DNA from: Pseudomonas graminis
Lineage (GTDB): Bacteria > Pseudomonadota > Gammaproteobacteria > Pseudomonadales > Pseudomonadaceae
NCBI RefSeq assembly: GCF_004364335.1
Contig: NZ_SOCR01000009.1
Span: forward strand, 222,198 to 286,197
DNA: 64,000 nt
Direction: 5' to 3'
The notes beneath the pieces were generated by a model. That model had not been told where the DNA came from, made no database searches, and saw nothing but the letters and a program-made list of their open reading frames with translations. Below are positions 41,927 to 51,032 of this stretch, in pieces (positions within the stretch are counted from its first letter, which is position 1; every line of letters begins with the position of its first letter). The position numbers and the translations under genes are program-made.

Positions 41927-42979
41927 CTAACCGACTACATCCCAACTCAACGCTGAACCGCGTTTCAGCGTGTGCCGGGCTGTGCGCCCGAGCACGGCAT
42001 CGATGTGTTTCGGCGCCAGGCCGAGGCCGGGGCGGATGGCGCGGATATTGTCTGCGCTGAAAGCTTCGCCCTCGGCGATATCTCGCACCACGTACAACGA
42101 GCGGCGGTATTGCAGCGATTTCTGTTCGGCTTCGGTGGCGCCGTATTGGACGTGGCCCATGCCTTGCCAGGCCCGCTCGGTTTCGATGACCAGGCTGGCC
42201 ATTTCTGCCGGTTCCAGGGAAAAACTGGCGTCGACCCCGCCATCGGCGCGGTCCAGGGTGAAGTGTTTCTCGATGACTGTCGCACCCATGGCCACCGCCG
42301 CCACCGACACGCCGACGCCCATGGTGTGATCGGACAAGCCCACCTGACAGCCAAACAACCCGGCCATATGTGGAATCGTGCGCACGTGGCTGTTGGCCGG
42401 TGTTGCCGGGTAGGTGCTGGTGCATTTCAGCAGCACCAGATCCTTGCAGCCGGCGGCCCGCGCCGCGCGTACGCTTTCGTCCAGCTCGGCGATGCTGGCC
42501 ATGCCGGTGGAAATGATCATCGGTTTGCCGGTGGTCGCCACTTTGCGAATCAGCGGGATGTCGGTGTTTTCAAAGCTGGCGATCTTGTAGGCCGGCACGT
42601 CGAGGCTTTCGAGAAAGTCCACGGCGGTCTCGTCGAAGGGCGTGGAAAACGCCAGCAACCCCAGTTCTTTGGCCCGGGCGAAGATCGGCGCGTGCCACTC
42701 CCACGGCGTATGCGCCTGTTCATACAGCGCATACAGCGAGGTGCCCGCCCACAAGCTGTTGGGGTCTTTGATGAAGAACTCGCCCTCGGCGATGTCCAGG
42801 GTCATGGTGTCGGCGGTGTAGGTCTGTAGCTTGAGGGCATGGGCGCCCGCCTTGGCCGCCGCCTCAACGATGCGCAACGCCTGATCCAGCGACTGATTAT
42901 GGTTGCCGCTCATCTCGGCAATGATGAACGGCGGCGCGTCGGGGCCGATGGTTCGCGAACCGATCTTGAAAGAATTCAT
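41927..42979 (-). CDS. pseI: Pseudaminic acid synthase PseI (NeuB family)
   Basis: Condenses the 6-deoxy-altrose derivative with phosphoenolpyruvate to give a nonulosonic acid. 350 aa: NeuB TIM barrel (about 15-270; FIIAEMSGNHNQSLDQAL, FSTPFDETAVDFLE, GLSDHTMG, EKHFTLD) and a C-terminal antifreeze-like SAF domain (about 285-348). Final gene of the pseBCFGI run, 70 bp after pseG. The substrate could be a Pse variant with a different acyl group. Confidence 0.94.
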   Translation of the reverse strand: MNSFKIGSRTIGPDAPPFIIAEMSGNHNQSLDQALRIVEAAAKAGAHALKLQTYTADTMTLDIAEGEFFIKDPNSLWAGTSLYALYEQAHTPWEWHAPIFARAKELGLLAFSTPFDETAVDFLESLDVPAYKIASFENTDIPLIRKVATTGKPMIISTGMASIAELDESVRAARAAGCKDLVLLKCTSTYPATPANSHVRTIPHMAGLFGCQVGLSDHTMGVGVSVAAVAMGATVIEKHFTLDRADGGVDASFSLEPAEMASLVIETERAWQGMGHVQYGATEAEQKSLQYRRSLYVVRDIAEGEAFSADNIRAIRPGLGLAPKHIDAVLGRTARHTLKRGSALSWDVVG

Positions 42980-43049
42980 CGTTGCTCACTCGCTGCATTG
43001 ACGTCGGTCGGCACAAGGCCAAACGATAAAAATAGGAACGGGCAGCGGC

Positions 43050-44171
43050 TCATACGCCCTGCCCCGTTGCGACTGTGTCGAGACTGACTGTGTCGGGGCT
43101 GTCTGCGTTAATCGGTGCCGCCAAGACATCAGCGATACGCCGGGCACCTCGGCCATCCACCAACAACCTCGATTGTTCGGCAAACGACCGGCGTAAAACC
43201 GCATCACCGCAAAGCTGCCCGATCGCATCACGCAAACGCCCGGCCTCAAGCTGCACATGGGGCCCGAGATACAGATGCACCCCCGCTCCGGCCAGCAATT
43301 GCGCATTGAGCTGCTGATTGTTCGCCACCGAAATACAGATCGTCGGCAACCCCAACGCCGCGCGCTCCCAGGTGGTGCCGCCGCCAGCGCCGATAAACAG
43401 ATCGGCCGCCTGCATCAGCGCAAAAAAATCCCCCGTCAGCGTGTGTAACCGCCATTCAGGTCGGGAGGCCGCCAGCTCGCTCATCGCCTGCCAATTCGGG
43501 TTATGCAGACCGGCGACGAAATCCACCTGGAGATCCTCGAAGGGCTGAAGCGCCAGCATCGTGGCGTACACCTGCCCGGCCGCATCGAAGCCGCCGAAGT
43601 TGACCAGCACTCGCTCGACCCGCGGCTTGATCGCGATGGCTTCGCACTGAAACTCGTCACGCAGTAAGGCAAAGCGCGGCCCCAGAAAGGTCTGGCACTC
43701 AGGCCCGACCCAAGAGGCGTAGGCCTGATCCAGCACCTGGGCGCTGTAATTCTGGTCGAGCAACACTTCGACCGAATGGGGCCGGTTGGCCAGATCGTCG
43801 ATCGCCATGACCCGATCGGCGAGACCGCGCGCCGCCTTTTCCCAGCGCGCATCCAGCCCGTAATGATCAACGATCAGCCAGTCAAACTGTGGCTCATCCT
43901 CAAGCTCTTCGGCCAAGGCAGACAGGTCCGCCTGCCAGGGCAATGCGGCTTCGATGTCCTGATCTTCTTCAGCGTTATAGCGTGCGGGCAGCGCATAGGT
44001 GACATAGCCCTGATCCGCCAGCCGCTGCAGCAAATGCCCCGGCAATTCGCGGCAGGCAAAGCGCACATCGGCGCCGTCGTTGCGCAGCGTATTGGCCAGG
44101 GTCAGGCAGCGGGCGATGTGGCCGCTGCCGATGGTCACCGAGGCGTCGGCGCGGATCAGCGCGCGCATCAT
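43050..44171 (-). CDS. pseG: UDP-2,4-diacetamido-2,4,6-trideoxy-altropyranose hydrolase PseG
   Basis: Removes UDP from the altrose intermediate before the PseI step. 373 aa from the ATG at 44171, which overlaps the pseF stop; the N-terminus has RADASVTIGSGHIARCLTLA with the catalytic His18, and the C-terminal half has GGGTTWERAALGLP, a GT-B-like nucleotide pocket. About 100 residues longer than Campylobacter PseG, with extra sequence spread through it rather than an obvious added domain. No acetyltransferase (PseH) fusion is visible. Confidence 0.93.
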   Translation of the reverse strand: MMRALIRADASVTIGSGHIARCLTLANTLRNDGADVRFACRELPGHLLQRLADQGYVTYALPARYNAEEDQDIEAALPWQADLSALAEELEDEPQFDWLIVDHYGLDARWEKAARGLADRVMAIDDLANRPHSVEVLLDQNYSAQVLDQAYASWVGPECQTFLGPRFALLRDEFQCEAIAIKPRVERVLVNFGGFDAAGQVYATMLALQPFEDLQVDFVAGLHNPNWQAMSELAASRPEWRLHTLTGDFFALMQAADLFIGAGGGTTWERAALGLPTICISVANNQQLNAQLLAGAGVHLYLGPHVQLEAGRLRDAIGQLCGDAVLRRSFAEQSRLLVDGRGARRIADVLAAPINADSPDTVSLDTVATGQGV

Positions 44172-44875
44172 TGCAGTTCCCCGCCGGCCTTGAGGGCGGC
44201 GTACAGGTATTCCGCGCGCAGCCAGTCTTCCGGGCTGTCGATGTCCTGCACCAGATGCCGGGGCAGGATCACCGGCAGGCTCAGTTCGGAAAACACCGTG
44301 TCGCCGCGCCGCCAGGCCTCGCTGCGGCCCCAGTAGAACTGGCCGGCGTCCTGATAGGCGACGGGCAGGTCCTGGGAACGCACGCTGCGAAACTCCGGGT
44401 GCATCGCGCTCAGGCTGCCGTCGCGGTTGATCAACAGTGCACGCTGCACCGGGAAACCAAAGCTGCACACCGAAAACCCATAGGATTTTTCCGGCGCCGC
44501 GTCGAGCGCTTCCAGGCCCTGACGCAGATAACGCGGCTGCAACAACGGCGCGGTGGCGTAAATGCAGCAGGCGTAATCGAAGCGCTGATCAAGGGCGTCC
44601 AGGTTACAAAGCGCATGCTGAATCACCGCCGCCGTTCCGGTGAAAGCATCGGCCAGGTCCGCCGGGCGCATGAACGGCACGTCAGCGCCATAGCTGCGGG
44701 CGACGTCGGCGATCTCTTCATCGTCGGTACTGACGACAACCTGATCGAACACCCCGCTCGCCAGCGCGGCGCGAATGGAATACGCGATCATCGGCTCGCC
44801 GTTGAACAGCTTGATGTTCTTGCGCGGGATGCGCTGGCTGCCACCCCGTGCGGGGATGATGGCGACGGCGCTCAT
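44168..44875 (-). CDS. pseF: Pseudaminic acid cytidylyltransferase PseF
   Basis: Activates the nonulosonate as CMP-sugar for transfer to flagellin. 235 aa with the nucleotide-binding N-terminus IIPARGGSQRIPRKNI (residues 6-21) and VVVSTDDEEIADVA. Normal length for PseF. It follows pseC with a 30-bp gap and is coupled to pseG. Confidence 0.94.
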   Translation of the reverse strand: MSAVAIIPARGGSQRIPRKNIKLFNGEPMIAYSIRAALASGVFDQVVVSTDDEEIADVARSYGADVPFMRPADLADAFTGTAAVIQHALCNLDALDQRFDYACCIYATAPLLQPRYLRQGLEALDAAPEKSYGFSVCSFGFPVQRALLINRDGSLSAMHPEFRSVRSQDLPVAYQDAGQFYWGRSEAWRRGDTVFSELSLPVILPRHLVQDIDSPEDWLRAEYLYAALKAGGELQ

Positions 44876-44905
44876 GCCTTTGGGTCTGTCATGGGTTCGT
44901 TCGCA

Positions 44906-46084
44906 TCAAGTGGCCGCCGGGCGCGTTTCGCCGAGCAAACGGCGAAGCTGATCGACGACGTAATCCTGCTGCGCGTCGGTCATCGCCGGGTACAGCGGCA
45001 GGCTGATGGCCTGGGCGTAATAGGCTTCGGCCTCGGGGAAGTCACCCGGTTTGAAGCCCAGGTCGCGGTAATAGGGCTGCAGATGAACCGGGATGTAATG
45101 CACGTTCACGCCGATGCCCGCCGCGCGCAGCCCTTCGAACACCTGAAGATGGCTCACCGCAAGCAGGTCGGTCTGCACGCGCACGACATACAGGTGCCAG
45201 GCCGACTCGGCCTCGGCCTGAGTAGTCGGCAAGGTCAGCGGCAGGTCGGCCAGCAGCGTCTGATAACGCGCCACCAGCTCCCGCCGCCGCTCAAGAAAGC
45301 CGTCCAGCTTGTTCATCTGCGAAAGCCCCAGCGCCGCCTGCATGTCGGTCATGCGGTAATTGAAGCCCAGTTCAACTTGCTGGTAATACCAGGGACCGTG
45401 GCTCGGCTCGTCCATCTGCGCCGGATCACGGGTCATGCCGTGGCTGCGCAGGCGGCGCAAATGTTCGGCCAGCTCAGGGCGATTGGTCAGCACCATGCCG
45501 CCTTCGCCGGTGGTCACGATCTTTACCGGATGAAAGCTGAACACCGTCATGTCGGCGTATTCGCCACAGCCTACTGGCCGCCCTGCGTAGTGGGCACCGA
45601 CCGCGTGGGAGGCGTCTTCGATGACGACAAAGCCGTAACGTCGAGCCAATTCGCTGATAGCGCGCATGTCGCAGCTCTGGCCGGAAAACGCCACCGCGAC
45701 CAGCACCTTGGGCAGCCTGCCGGTTGATTCGGCGGCTTCAAGCTTGCGCGCCAGGGCGTTGGTGTCGAGGTTCCAAGTCAGCGGATCGATGTCGACAAAA
45801 TCCACATCGGCGCCGCAATAGCGCCCGCAGTTGGCCGACGCGAGAAACGTATTCGGGCTGGTCCACAGCCAGTCGCACTGCCCCAGTCCGGCCGCCAGAC
45901 AGGCAACGTGCAGCGCCGCCGTGGCGTTGCACACCGCCACCGCAAAGCCTGCTTCACAGCGCGCGGCCATGGCGGATTCGAAGCGCTCGAGGGTCGGGCC
46001 CTGGGTCAGCCAGTCGGACTTGAGCACCTCGACGACGGCGTCGATATCGGCCTGATCAACGCTCTGCCTGCCGTACGGAATCAT
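44906..46084 (-). CDS. pseC: UDP-4-amino-4,6-dideoxy-altrose transaminase PseC
   Basis: PLP-dependent aminotransferase of the DegT/DnrJ/EryC1 family adding the 4-amino group after PseB. 392 aa: VVIEDASHAVGA holds the PLP-ring Asp, and FSFHPVKIVTTGEGG the Schiff-base Lys188. The ATG overlaps the pseB stop by ATGA. Confidence 0.95.
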   Translation of the reverse strand: MIPYGRQSVDQADIDAVVEVLKSDWLTQGPTLERFESAMAARCEAGFAVAVCNATAALHVACLAAGLGQCDWLWTSPNTFLASANCGRYCGADVDFVDIDPLTWNLDTNALARKLEAAESTGRLPKVLVAVAFSGQSCDMRAISELARRYGFVVIEDASHAVGAHYAGRPVGCGEYADMTVFSFHPVKIVTTGEGGMVLTNRPELAEHLRRLRSHGMTRDPAQMDEPSHGPWYYQQVELGFNYRMTDMQAALGLSQMNKLDGFLERRRELVARYQTLLADLPLTLPTTQAEAESAWHLYVVRVQTDLLAVSHLQVFEGLRAAGIGVNVHYIPVHLQPYYRDLGFKPGDFPEAEAYYAQAISLPLYPAMTDAQQDYVVDQLRRLLGETRPAAT

Positions 46085-47082
46085 GGCTGTACGTCAGCGT
46101 GCAGCTCGCCGATCTGGCGGATCGACAGGAAGTCCGGGTTGGTGTCGGAACGGTATTCGAACTCGTCGTGAACCGCCTTGCCCTGCGCGCCCGTTGCGTC
46201 AACAGCGAAGTCGGTATCGACGTTGTTGAAGCGGATCGACGGCACGATGGTGTAGTGATCGTCGAATTCCAGGGTCATGCGCGCGTCGTCCTGGGGCACC
46301 ATCAACTCGTGCAGTTTTTCCCCGGGACGGATGCCGACGATCTTGTGCGGCAGGTCGGGGGCCATGGCCTGGGCCAGATCGACGATGCGCACCGACGGAA
46401 TCTTCGGCACGAACACTTCGCCGCCGTGCATGCGCTCGAAACTCTGCATGACGAAATCCACGCCGTGGTCGAGGGTGATCCAGAACCGCGTCATGCGCGG
46501 ATCGGTGATCGGCAACTCAGCCGCGCCACCGGCCAGCAGCTTGTTGAAGAACGGCACGATCGACCCCCGGGAGCCGGCGACGTTGCCGTAGCGCACCACG
46601 GAAAACCGCGTCTGCTCTTCGCCACCGATGTTGTTGGCGGCGACGAACAGTTTGTCCGACAGCAGCTTGGTGGCGCCGTACAGGTTGATCGGGCTGGCGG
46701 CCTTGTCGGTGGACAGGGCGACGACTTTCTTCACGCCGTTGGCGATGGCCGCCGAGATGATGTTTTCCGCGCCATTGACGTTGGTGCGGATGAACTCGGT
46801 CGGGTTGTATTCCGCCGCCGGCACATGCTTGAGCGCCGCCGCGTGGACCACGTAGTCGATACCGCGCATGCCCTGCTGCAAGCGGTCGGCATCGCGCACG
46901 TCGCCGAGGAAATAGCGCATGCAGGGGGCGTTGAATTCCTGCTGCATTTCGTACTGCTTGAGTTCATCGCGAGAGAACACCACCACGCGCCGGGGCTGAT
47001 AACGCGCCAGCAGCGAGCGGATGAACATGCGACCGAACGAGCCGGTCGCGCCAGAGATGAACACTGATTTGCCGTTGAACAT
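46081..47082 (-). CDS. pseB: UDP-N-acetylglucosamine 4,6-dehydratase (inverting) PseB
   Basis: First enzyme of pseudaminic acid synthesis. 333 aa from the ATG at 47082 (AAAGGACT ribosome site): Rossmann motif GATGSFG (11-17) and an SDR-type active site region (ALSTDKAASPINLYGATKL). Inverting PseB-type 5-epimerising dehydratases share the FSRDELKQYEM segment seen here. It starts 25 bp after the glycosyltransferase gene, so the pse genes are read from the same transcript. Confidence 0.95.
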   Translation of the reverse strand: MFNGKSVFISGATGSFGRMFIRSLLARYQPRRVVVFSRDELKQYEMQQEFNAPCMRYFLGDVRDADRLQQGMRGIDYVVHAAALKHVPAAEYNPTEFIRTNVNGAENIISAAIANGVKKVVALSTDKAASPINLYGATKLLSDKLFVAANNIGGEEQTRFSVVRYGNVAGSRGSIVPFFNKLLAGGAAELPITDPRMTRFWITLDHGVDFVMQSFERMHGGEVFVPKIPSVRIVDLAQAMAPDLPHKIVGIRPGEKLHELMVPQDDARMTLEFDDHYTIVPSIRFNNVDTDFAVDATGAQGKAVHDEFEYRSDTNPDFLSIRQIGELHADVQP

Positions 47083-47107
47083 GACGTAGTCCTTTAACCC
47101 GAAGGCC

Positions 47108-50002
47108 TTAAGCGAGCAGCTCGGCCCAACTGGCACCGTCGGCCTGAGCGAGGGTGAAGCCCTTGCCGGTCAGTTGCAGATTCTTGTTGTACGCCAGGTC
47201 CTGGGCAAACGCCCCTGACCATTTGTCCTGCAGCGCCGCCAGCGTCTGGGGCGCGTCGGGCAATGCGCCCGAATGCACGAACTGCACGTGAGGCGTCCAC
47301 ACCGTCAGGTACCCGGCCTCGGCCACCTTCAGGCACAGGTCCACATCGGCGAAGGCGTCGGCGAAATGCCCTTGATCCAGGCCGCCAACGTCGTCGAACA
47401 GCGCCGAGCGGACCATCAGGCAGGCGTCGGACACCGCCGAATAATTCTGGTCGAGCAGCAAACGGCTCATGTAGCCGGCCGCGTCTTTCGCTTCGCCGAT
47501 GAAGGCTGAACCCACGCCGCCGTTCATGCCGAGAATCAAACCCGCCTGACTGACCGTGCCGTTGCGTTCAATCAGCTTGGCGCCGACCACGCCGACTTCC
47601 GGGCGCATCGCCTGATTGAGCAAGGCGTCGATCCAGTTCGGGCTGATGACTTCGCCGTGGGCCGAGAGCAGCGCCAGGTATTCGCCAGTAGCCTGCTCGC
47701 GCAGCGCGTTGATCAGCGCGGACCGACTTAACGGTTGATCCATGGCAATCACGCGCACGCGACCTTTGTGCTGGCGACCCAGCCATTCGCTGAGCTCTGC
47801 CGACACGCTGTGGTCGTCCGCGATCAGCACTTCGTAATTCGCGTAGCGCGTGCGCAGCAGGACACTGGCCAGGCAACGCTGCAGCACCGGCAGGTCGTCA
47901 ACGCCATGGACGAGGATCGACACCAGCGGGCGCTGAATATGGCGGTAGTCGATGCGCCAGGTGCCGGGTGCCGCCGGACTGATCTGGGCCTTGAAACCGC
48001 GATTGTTCAGGTGCCGGGTCAGGGCCAGACGTTGCTGAGGGTTTTCTTCCAGCGGTTGCGCGTCGGTGACCAGCAGCGGTTCGTCCAGATGCGCCAGCCA
48101 GCCCATGCCGCCCTGCTCGATGATGCGCAGCAGCAGTTCGAATTCGGCGGCCTGGGCGAAGTCGGCGGAGTAACCGCCGGCCTCGACCAGCACATCGCGG
48201 CGGACCAGCCAGTGACGGGACATCAGCGTCGGGTTGCTCAGCAGCAGGTCGAGGTTGAAGCCAGGGCGCATGACATGGACCAGCGCACCGCTGGCCTCGC
48301 GTTGGACTTCATCGGCGAACACCGCGCGGCAGTCAGGCGCGGCCTGCAGTTCCAGCGAGGCGCGTAACAGGCCGCCCGATGTGAAGGCATCACCGGCTTC
48401 GGCCAGCATCAGCCAGTTGCAGGTCGATTGGCGGGCGATCTGATTGACCTTATCGACCCAGTTGCTCTTGCTGACCTTGACGAAGTGCAGGGTGTTTTGC
48501 GCACTGGTCGCCGCCGGTGGCTCGCCGCTGGTGAACACCACGACCTTGAAGGTCTTGCAGTGGCCTTCCACCAGGCTGTCCAGGGTGACCTGCAGTTTGT
48601 TCATGTCATCGTCGAGGTCCAGCAACAGAATGCCGAACTGCGGCCCGCTGCCCAGGCTGTCGATGCGGCTGAGGATGGCCTGTGCGTCACCGGGGCTTGG
48701 CTGGCGTGCGTCCAGCCACTTCAACAACTGGCCCGACGGCATGTTGGCCAGGGTCACGCGATGGTCTTCGCGGTGGACTGAATTCAGGCGCTGCAACCAG
48801 CGCGACATTTCCAGCGCTTCTTCAGGGTCACCCTGGCGCGCCATGAGGCCGGCGAGCGGCTCGACGATGTGCGGGTTGAAGATGTTCAGGGCCATCGCTT
48901 CCCACATCCGGTTGGCGATGGTTTCGGGATTGTCGTTGCCGTGGGTGCGCAGCAGCAGTTCTTGCTGAACCCAAGTGCCTTCGAGCTGTTCCATCTGCAG
49001 TTTGCCGGCTGGCAGGGCGTGGATCAGAAACTCGATCTCGGTCAGCACGTCGAAAAAGGCCTGGTTGTAAAACGGCATTTCAACGAACTGACGAGGACCG
49101 AACTGGCGGTCCGCCGGTTTGAACACGTCGTTCCAGCGCGACACCACGATGCTGGTCAAACCCAGGGAGCGCTGATCCTCAAGGCAGGCCTGCAGGGCGG
49201 CGTAGGCTTTTTTGACGTGCTCGATGCCGGCGTCTGCATTCAGCTCGCCGGCGACCGTGGTCAGATCTGCCAGAAAACCGGCGAATTCATGGCGTTCGAG
49301 CACGGCTGACGGATCGCTGTCACTCAGCTTTTTCAGCATATGGGTCGGGCGGTCGGAGAGCCGGTGGTGGAGTTCGCGGACCACGTAAGGAATCGGCAAG
49401 GTCCGCGCCTTGGCGGCCGAGAGCAGGAAATACGCGTGACCGAACTCTTGCAGTTCGCCGCTGATGCCTTGGGGCAGTGCGCCAAACCACTGTTGCAGCA
49501 ACGCCGTGCGGGTGACGGCGTAGAACGGCGGAATATAGTGGTCCATGAAGCTCAGGACGCGCTCGCCGCTGTTGTCGGCGGCGAAATCTTCCTGGCCCTT
49601 TTTGTCGCGGCGCAAGTATTCGACTTTGTCGCCGTGGGCCTGGTACATCAGGCAATACCCGTGGCACAGGCCGTAGTCCGGGTTGGCGGCAAGGAACTCC
49701 ACCGACCGGGCCAACGCGTCATGCATCAGAAAATCTTCGTCGCCCACAAACGCCATGAACGGCGTGGTCACCTGGGTCACGCCATGGGCGATCCTGCTCT
49801 GGACCCCGGTCTCGGCGAACTGCGGCACGTGGCGGTAATCCACCTGCGGGAACAGCGCGGCGATGTCGGCGGCTGACTGCAAAGAAGCATCCAGCACCAG
49901 CACATGGGCCGAAGACGAACTGTAGTACTGCAATGTCCGGCGCAGCAGGGCGGGCCGATCATGGGTGAGGACCACAAGAGTCAATTGGGCATCGAGCGGC
50001 AT
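47108..50002 (-). CDS. Multidomain flagellin glycosyltransferase (Fgt2-like)
   Basis: About 964 aa from the ATG at 50002; an ATG at 50032 and a longer frame to 50179 are alternatives. The N-terminal domain is a GT2-type transferase of the TIGR00180 kind (LTLVVLTHDRPALLRRTLQYY). The middle has a GT2-like remnant (RPGFNLDLLLSNPTLMSR). The C-terminal GT2 domain (about 690-880) has VSILVHGVDDLPVLQRCL, EVLIADDHS and VGVVGAKLIERNGTV. No signal or membrane segment. Position between flgL and the pse/fliC genes, and the paralogous gene upstream, indicate flagellin glycosylation as with P. syringae fgt1/fgt2. Confidence 0.88.
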   Translation of the reverse strand: MPLDAQLTLVVLTHDRPALLRRTLQYYSSSSAHVLVLDASLQSAADIAALFPQVDYRHVPQFAETGVQSRIAHGVTQVTTPFMAFVGDEDFLMHDALARSVEFLAANPDYGLCHGYCLMYQAHGDKVEYLRRDKKGQEDFAADNSGERVLSFMDHYIPPFYAVTRTALLQQWFGALPQGISGELQEFGHAYFLLSAAKARTLPIPYVVRELHHRLSDRPTHMLKKLSDSDPSAVLERHEFAGFLADLTTVAGELNADAGIEHVKKAYAALQACLEDQRSLGLTSIVVSRWNDVFKPADRQFGPRQFVEMPFYNQAFFDVLTEIEFLIHALPAGKLQMEQLEGTWVQQELLLRTHGNDNPETIANRMWEAMALNIFNPHIVEPLAGLMARQGDPEEALEMSRWLQRLNSVHREDHRVTLANMPSGQLLKWLDARQPSPGDAQAILSRIDSLGSGPQFGILLLDLDDDMNKLQVTLDSLVEGHCKTFKVVVFTSGEPPAATSAQNTLHFVKVSKSNWVDKVNQIARQSTCNWLMLAEAGDAFTSGGLLRASLELQAAPDCRAVFADEVQREASGALVHVMRPGFNLDLLLSNPTLMSRHWLVRRDVLVEAGGYSADFAQAAEFELLLRIIEQGGMGWLAHLDEPLLVTDAQPLEENPQQRLALTRHLNNRGFKAQISPAAPGTWRIDYRHIQRPLVSILVHGVDDLPVLQRCLASVLLRTRYANYEVLIADDHSVSAELSEWLGRQHKGRVRVIAMDQPLSRSALINALREQATGEYLALLSAHGEVISPNWIDALLNQAMRPEVGVVGAKLIERNGTVSQAGLILGMNGGVGSAFIGEAKDAAGYMSRLLLDQNYSAVSDACLMVRSALFDDVGGLDQGHFADAFADVDLCLKVAEAGYLTVWTPHVQFVHSGALPDAPQTLAALQDKWSGAFAQDLAYNKNLQLTGKGFTLAQADGASWAELLA

Positions 50003-50204
50003 GGTGTTTCCCGAAGATGGAGGACAGTGCATTACGTTTTCCCTGTGATGCGGCCAAGCGTCAAAAAGATGATCAATGGCGATATCGGGGAGACGAAGCA
50101 GGAAGCACGCCAACTCTGGATGGCGGGACAGCGCGCCATGGGTAGGGCTGGCTTTGGCCGAGTCCGCGTTATTCGTCACACCATAAAATCGAGGGTGCAG
50201 ATGC

Positions 50205-51015
50205 GGGCCCCTTCCCGGCTGAAGCCGGTCCCACTAAAGCAGCGTGTGCAGCAGTGATATTGGGTGAATGCGGATGTAGCACCGGCTTTAGCCGGGAAGC
50301 AGACACGGAGAATGGGCGGCGGGTATGAGGTCTGTAGGAGCCGGCTTGCTGGCGAATGCGTTGGACCAGACAGCGCGGCAGTGACTGATCAACCGCGTTC
50401 GCCAGCAAGCCGGCTCCGACGGATCGTGCAGACAACCGTGAGTAGTGAGACGCTGCAAACCCAATGTAGGAGCGCGCTTGCCCGCGAAGGCGTAGGCAAA
50501 GACGATCAATATGCGTCGGATGTAATGGCCTCTTCGCGGGCAAGCGCGCTCCTACACCGATTAGCGCCGCATCATGAATTCTTGCGTCGCACGCACTCGC
50601 CCCATCCCGGCTAAAGCCGGTCCCACGAAAGCAGCGTGTGCAGCCAGTTTGGGTGAACGCGGATGTAGGACCGGCTTTAGCCGGGAAGCAGACACGGAGA
50701 ATGGGCGGCGGGTATGAGGTCTGTAGAAGCCGGCTTGCTGGCGAATGCGTGGGACCAGCCGAAGCGGCAGTGACCGATCAACCGCGTTCGCCAGCAAGCC
50801 GGCTCCTACAGAGAGATGCATCCGTCCAGTGAGATCATGCCAGCGCCAATCAACGCAAATGCACGCTCCCACCGGTCATTCGTCACACCGCAGGATTGAG
50901 GGTGCACATGCTGGCCTATTCCCGGCTAAAGCCGGTCCCACTAAAGCAGCGTGTGCAGTCAGTGGGATTGGGGTGAGCGCGGGTTCAGTGGGACCGGCTT
51001 TAGCCGGGAAGGCGC
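50205..51015. repeat. REP cluster between the two glycosyltransferase genes
   Basis: The ~1-kb gap holds at least three REP types. There are ACCGGCTTTAGCCGG-type copies near 50215, 50280, 50610, 50670, 50925 and 50995. Two REPINs are of the GGAGCCGGCTTGCTGGCGA type (50334-50420, 50722-50812) and one is of the GGAGCGCGCTTGCCCGCGA type (50466-50555). The blocks around 50280-50420 and 50664-50812 are near-duplicates, pointing to a local duplication. No gene is visible. Confidence 0.85.
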
Positions 51016-51032
51016 CGGGCGTCGCACCGCGT

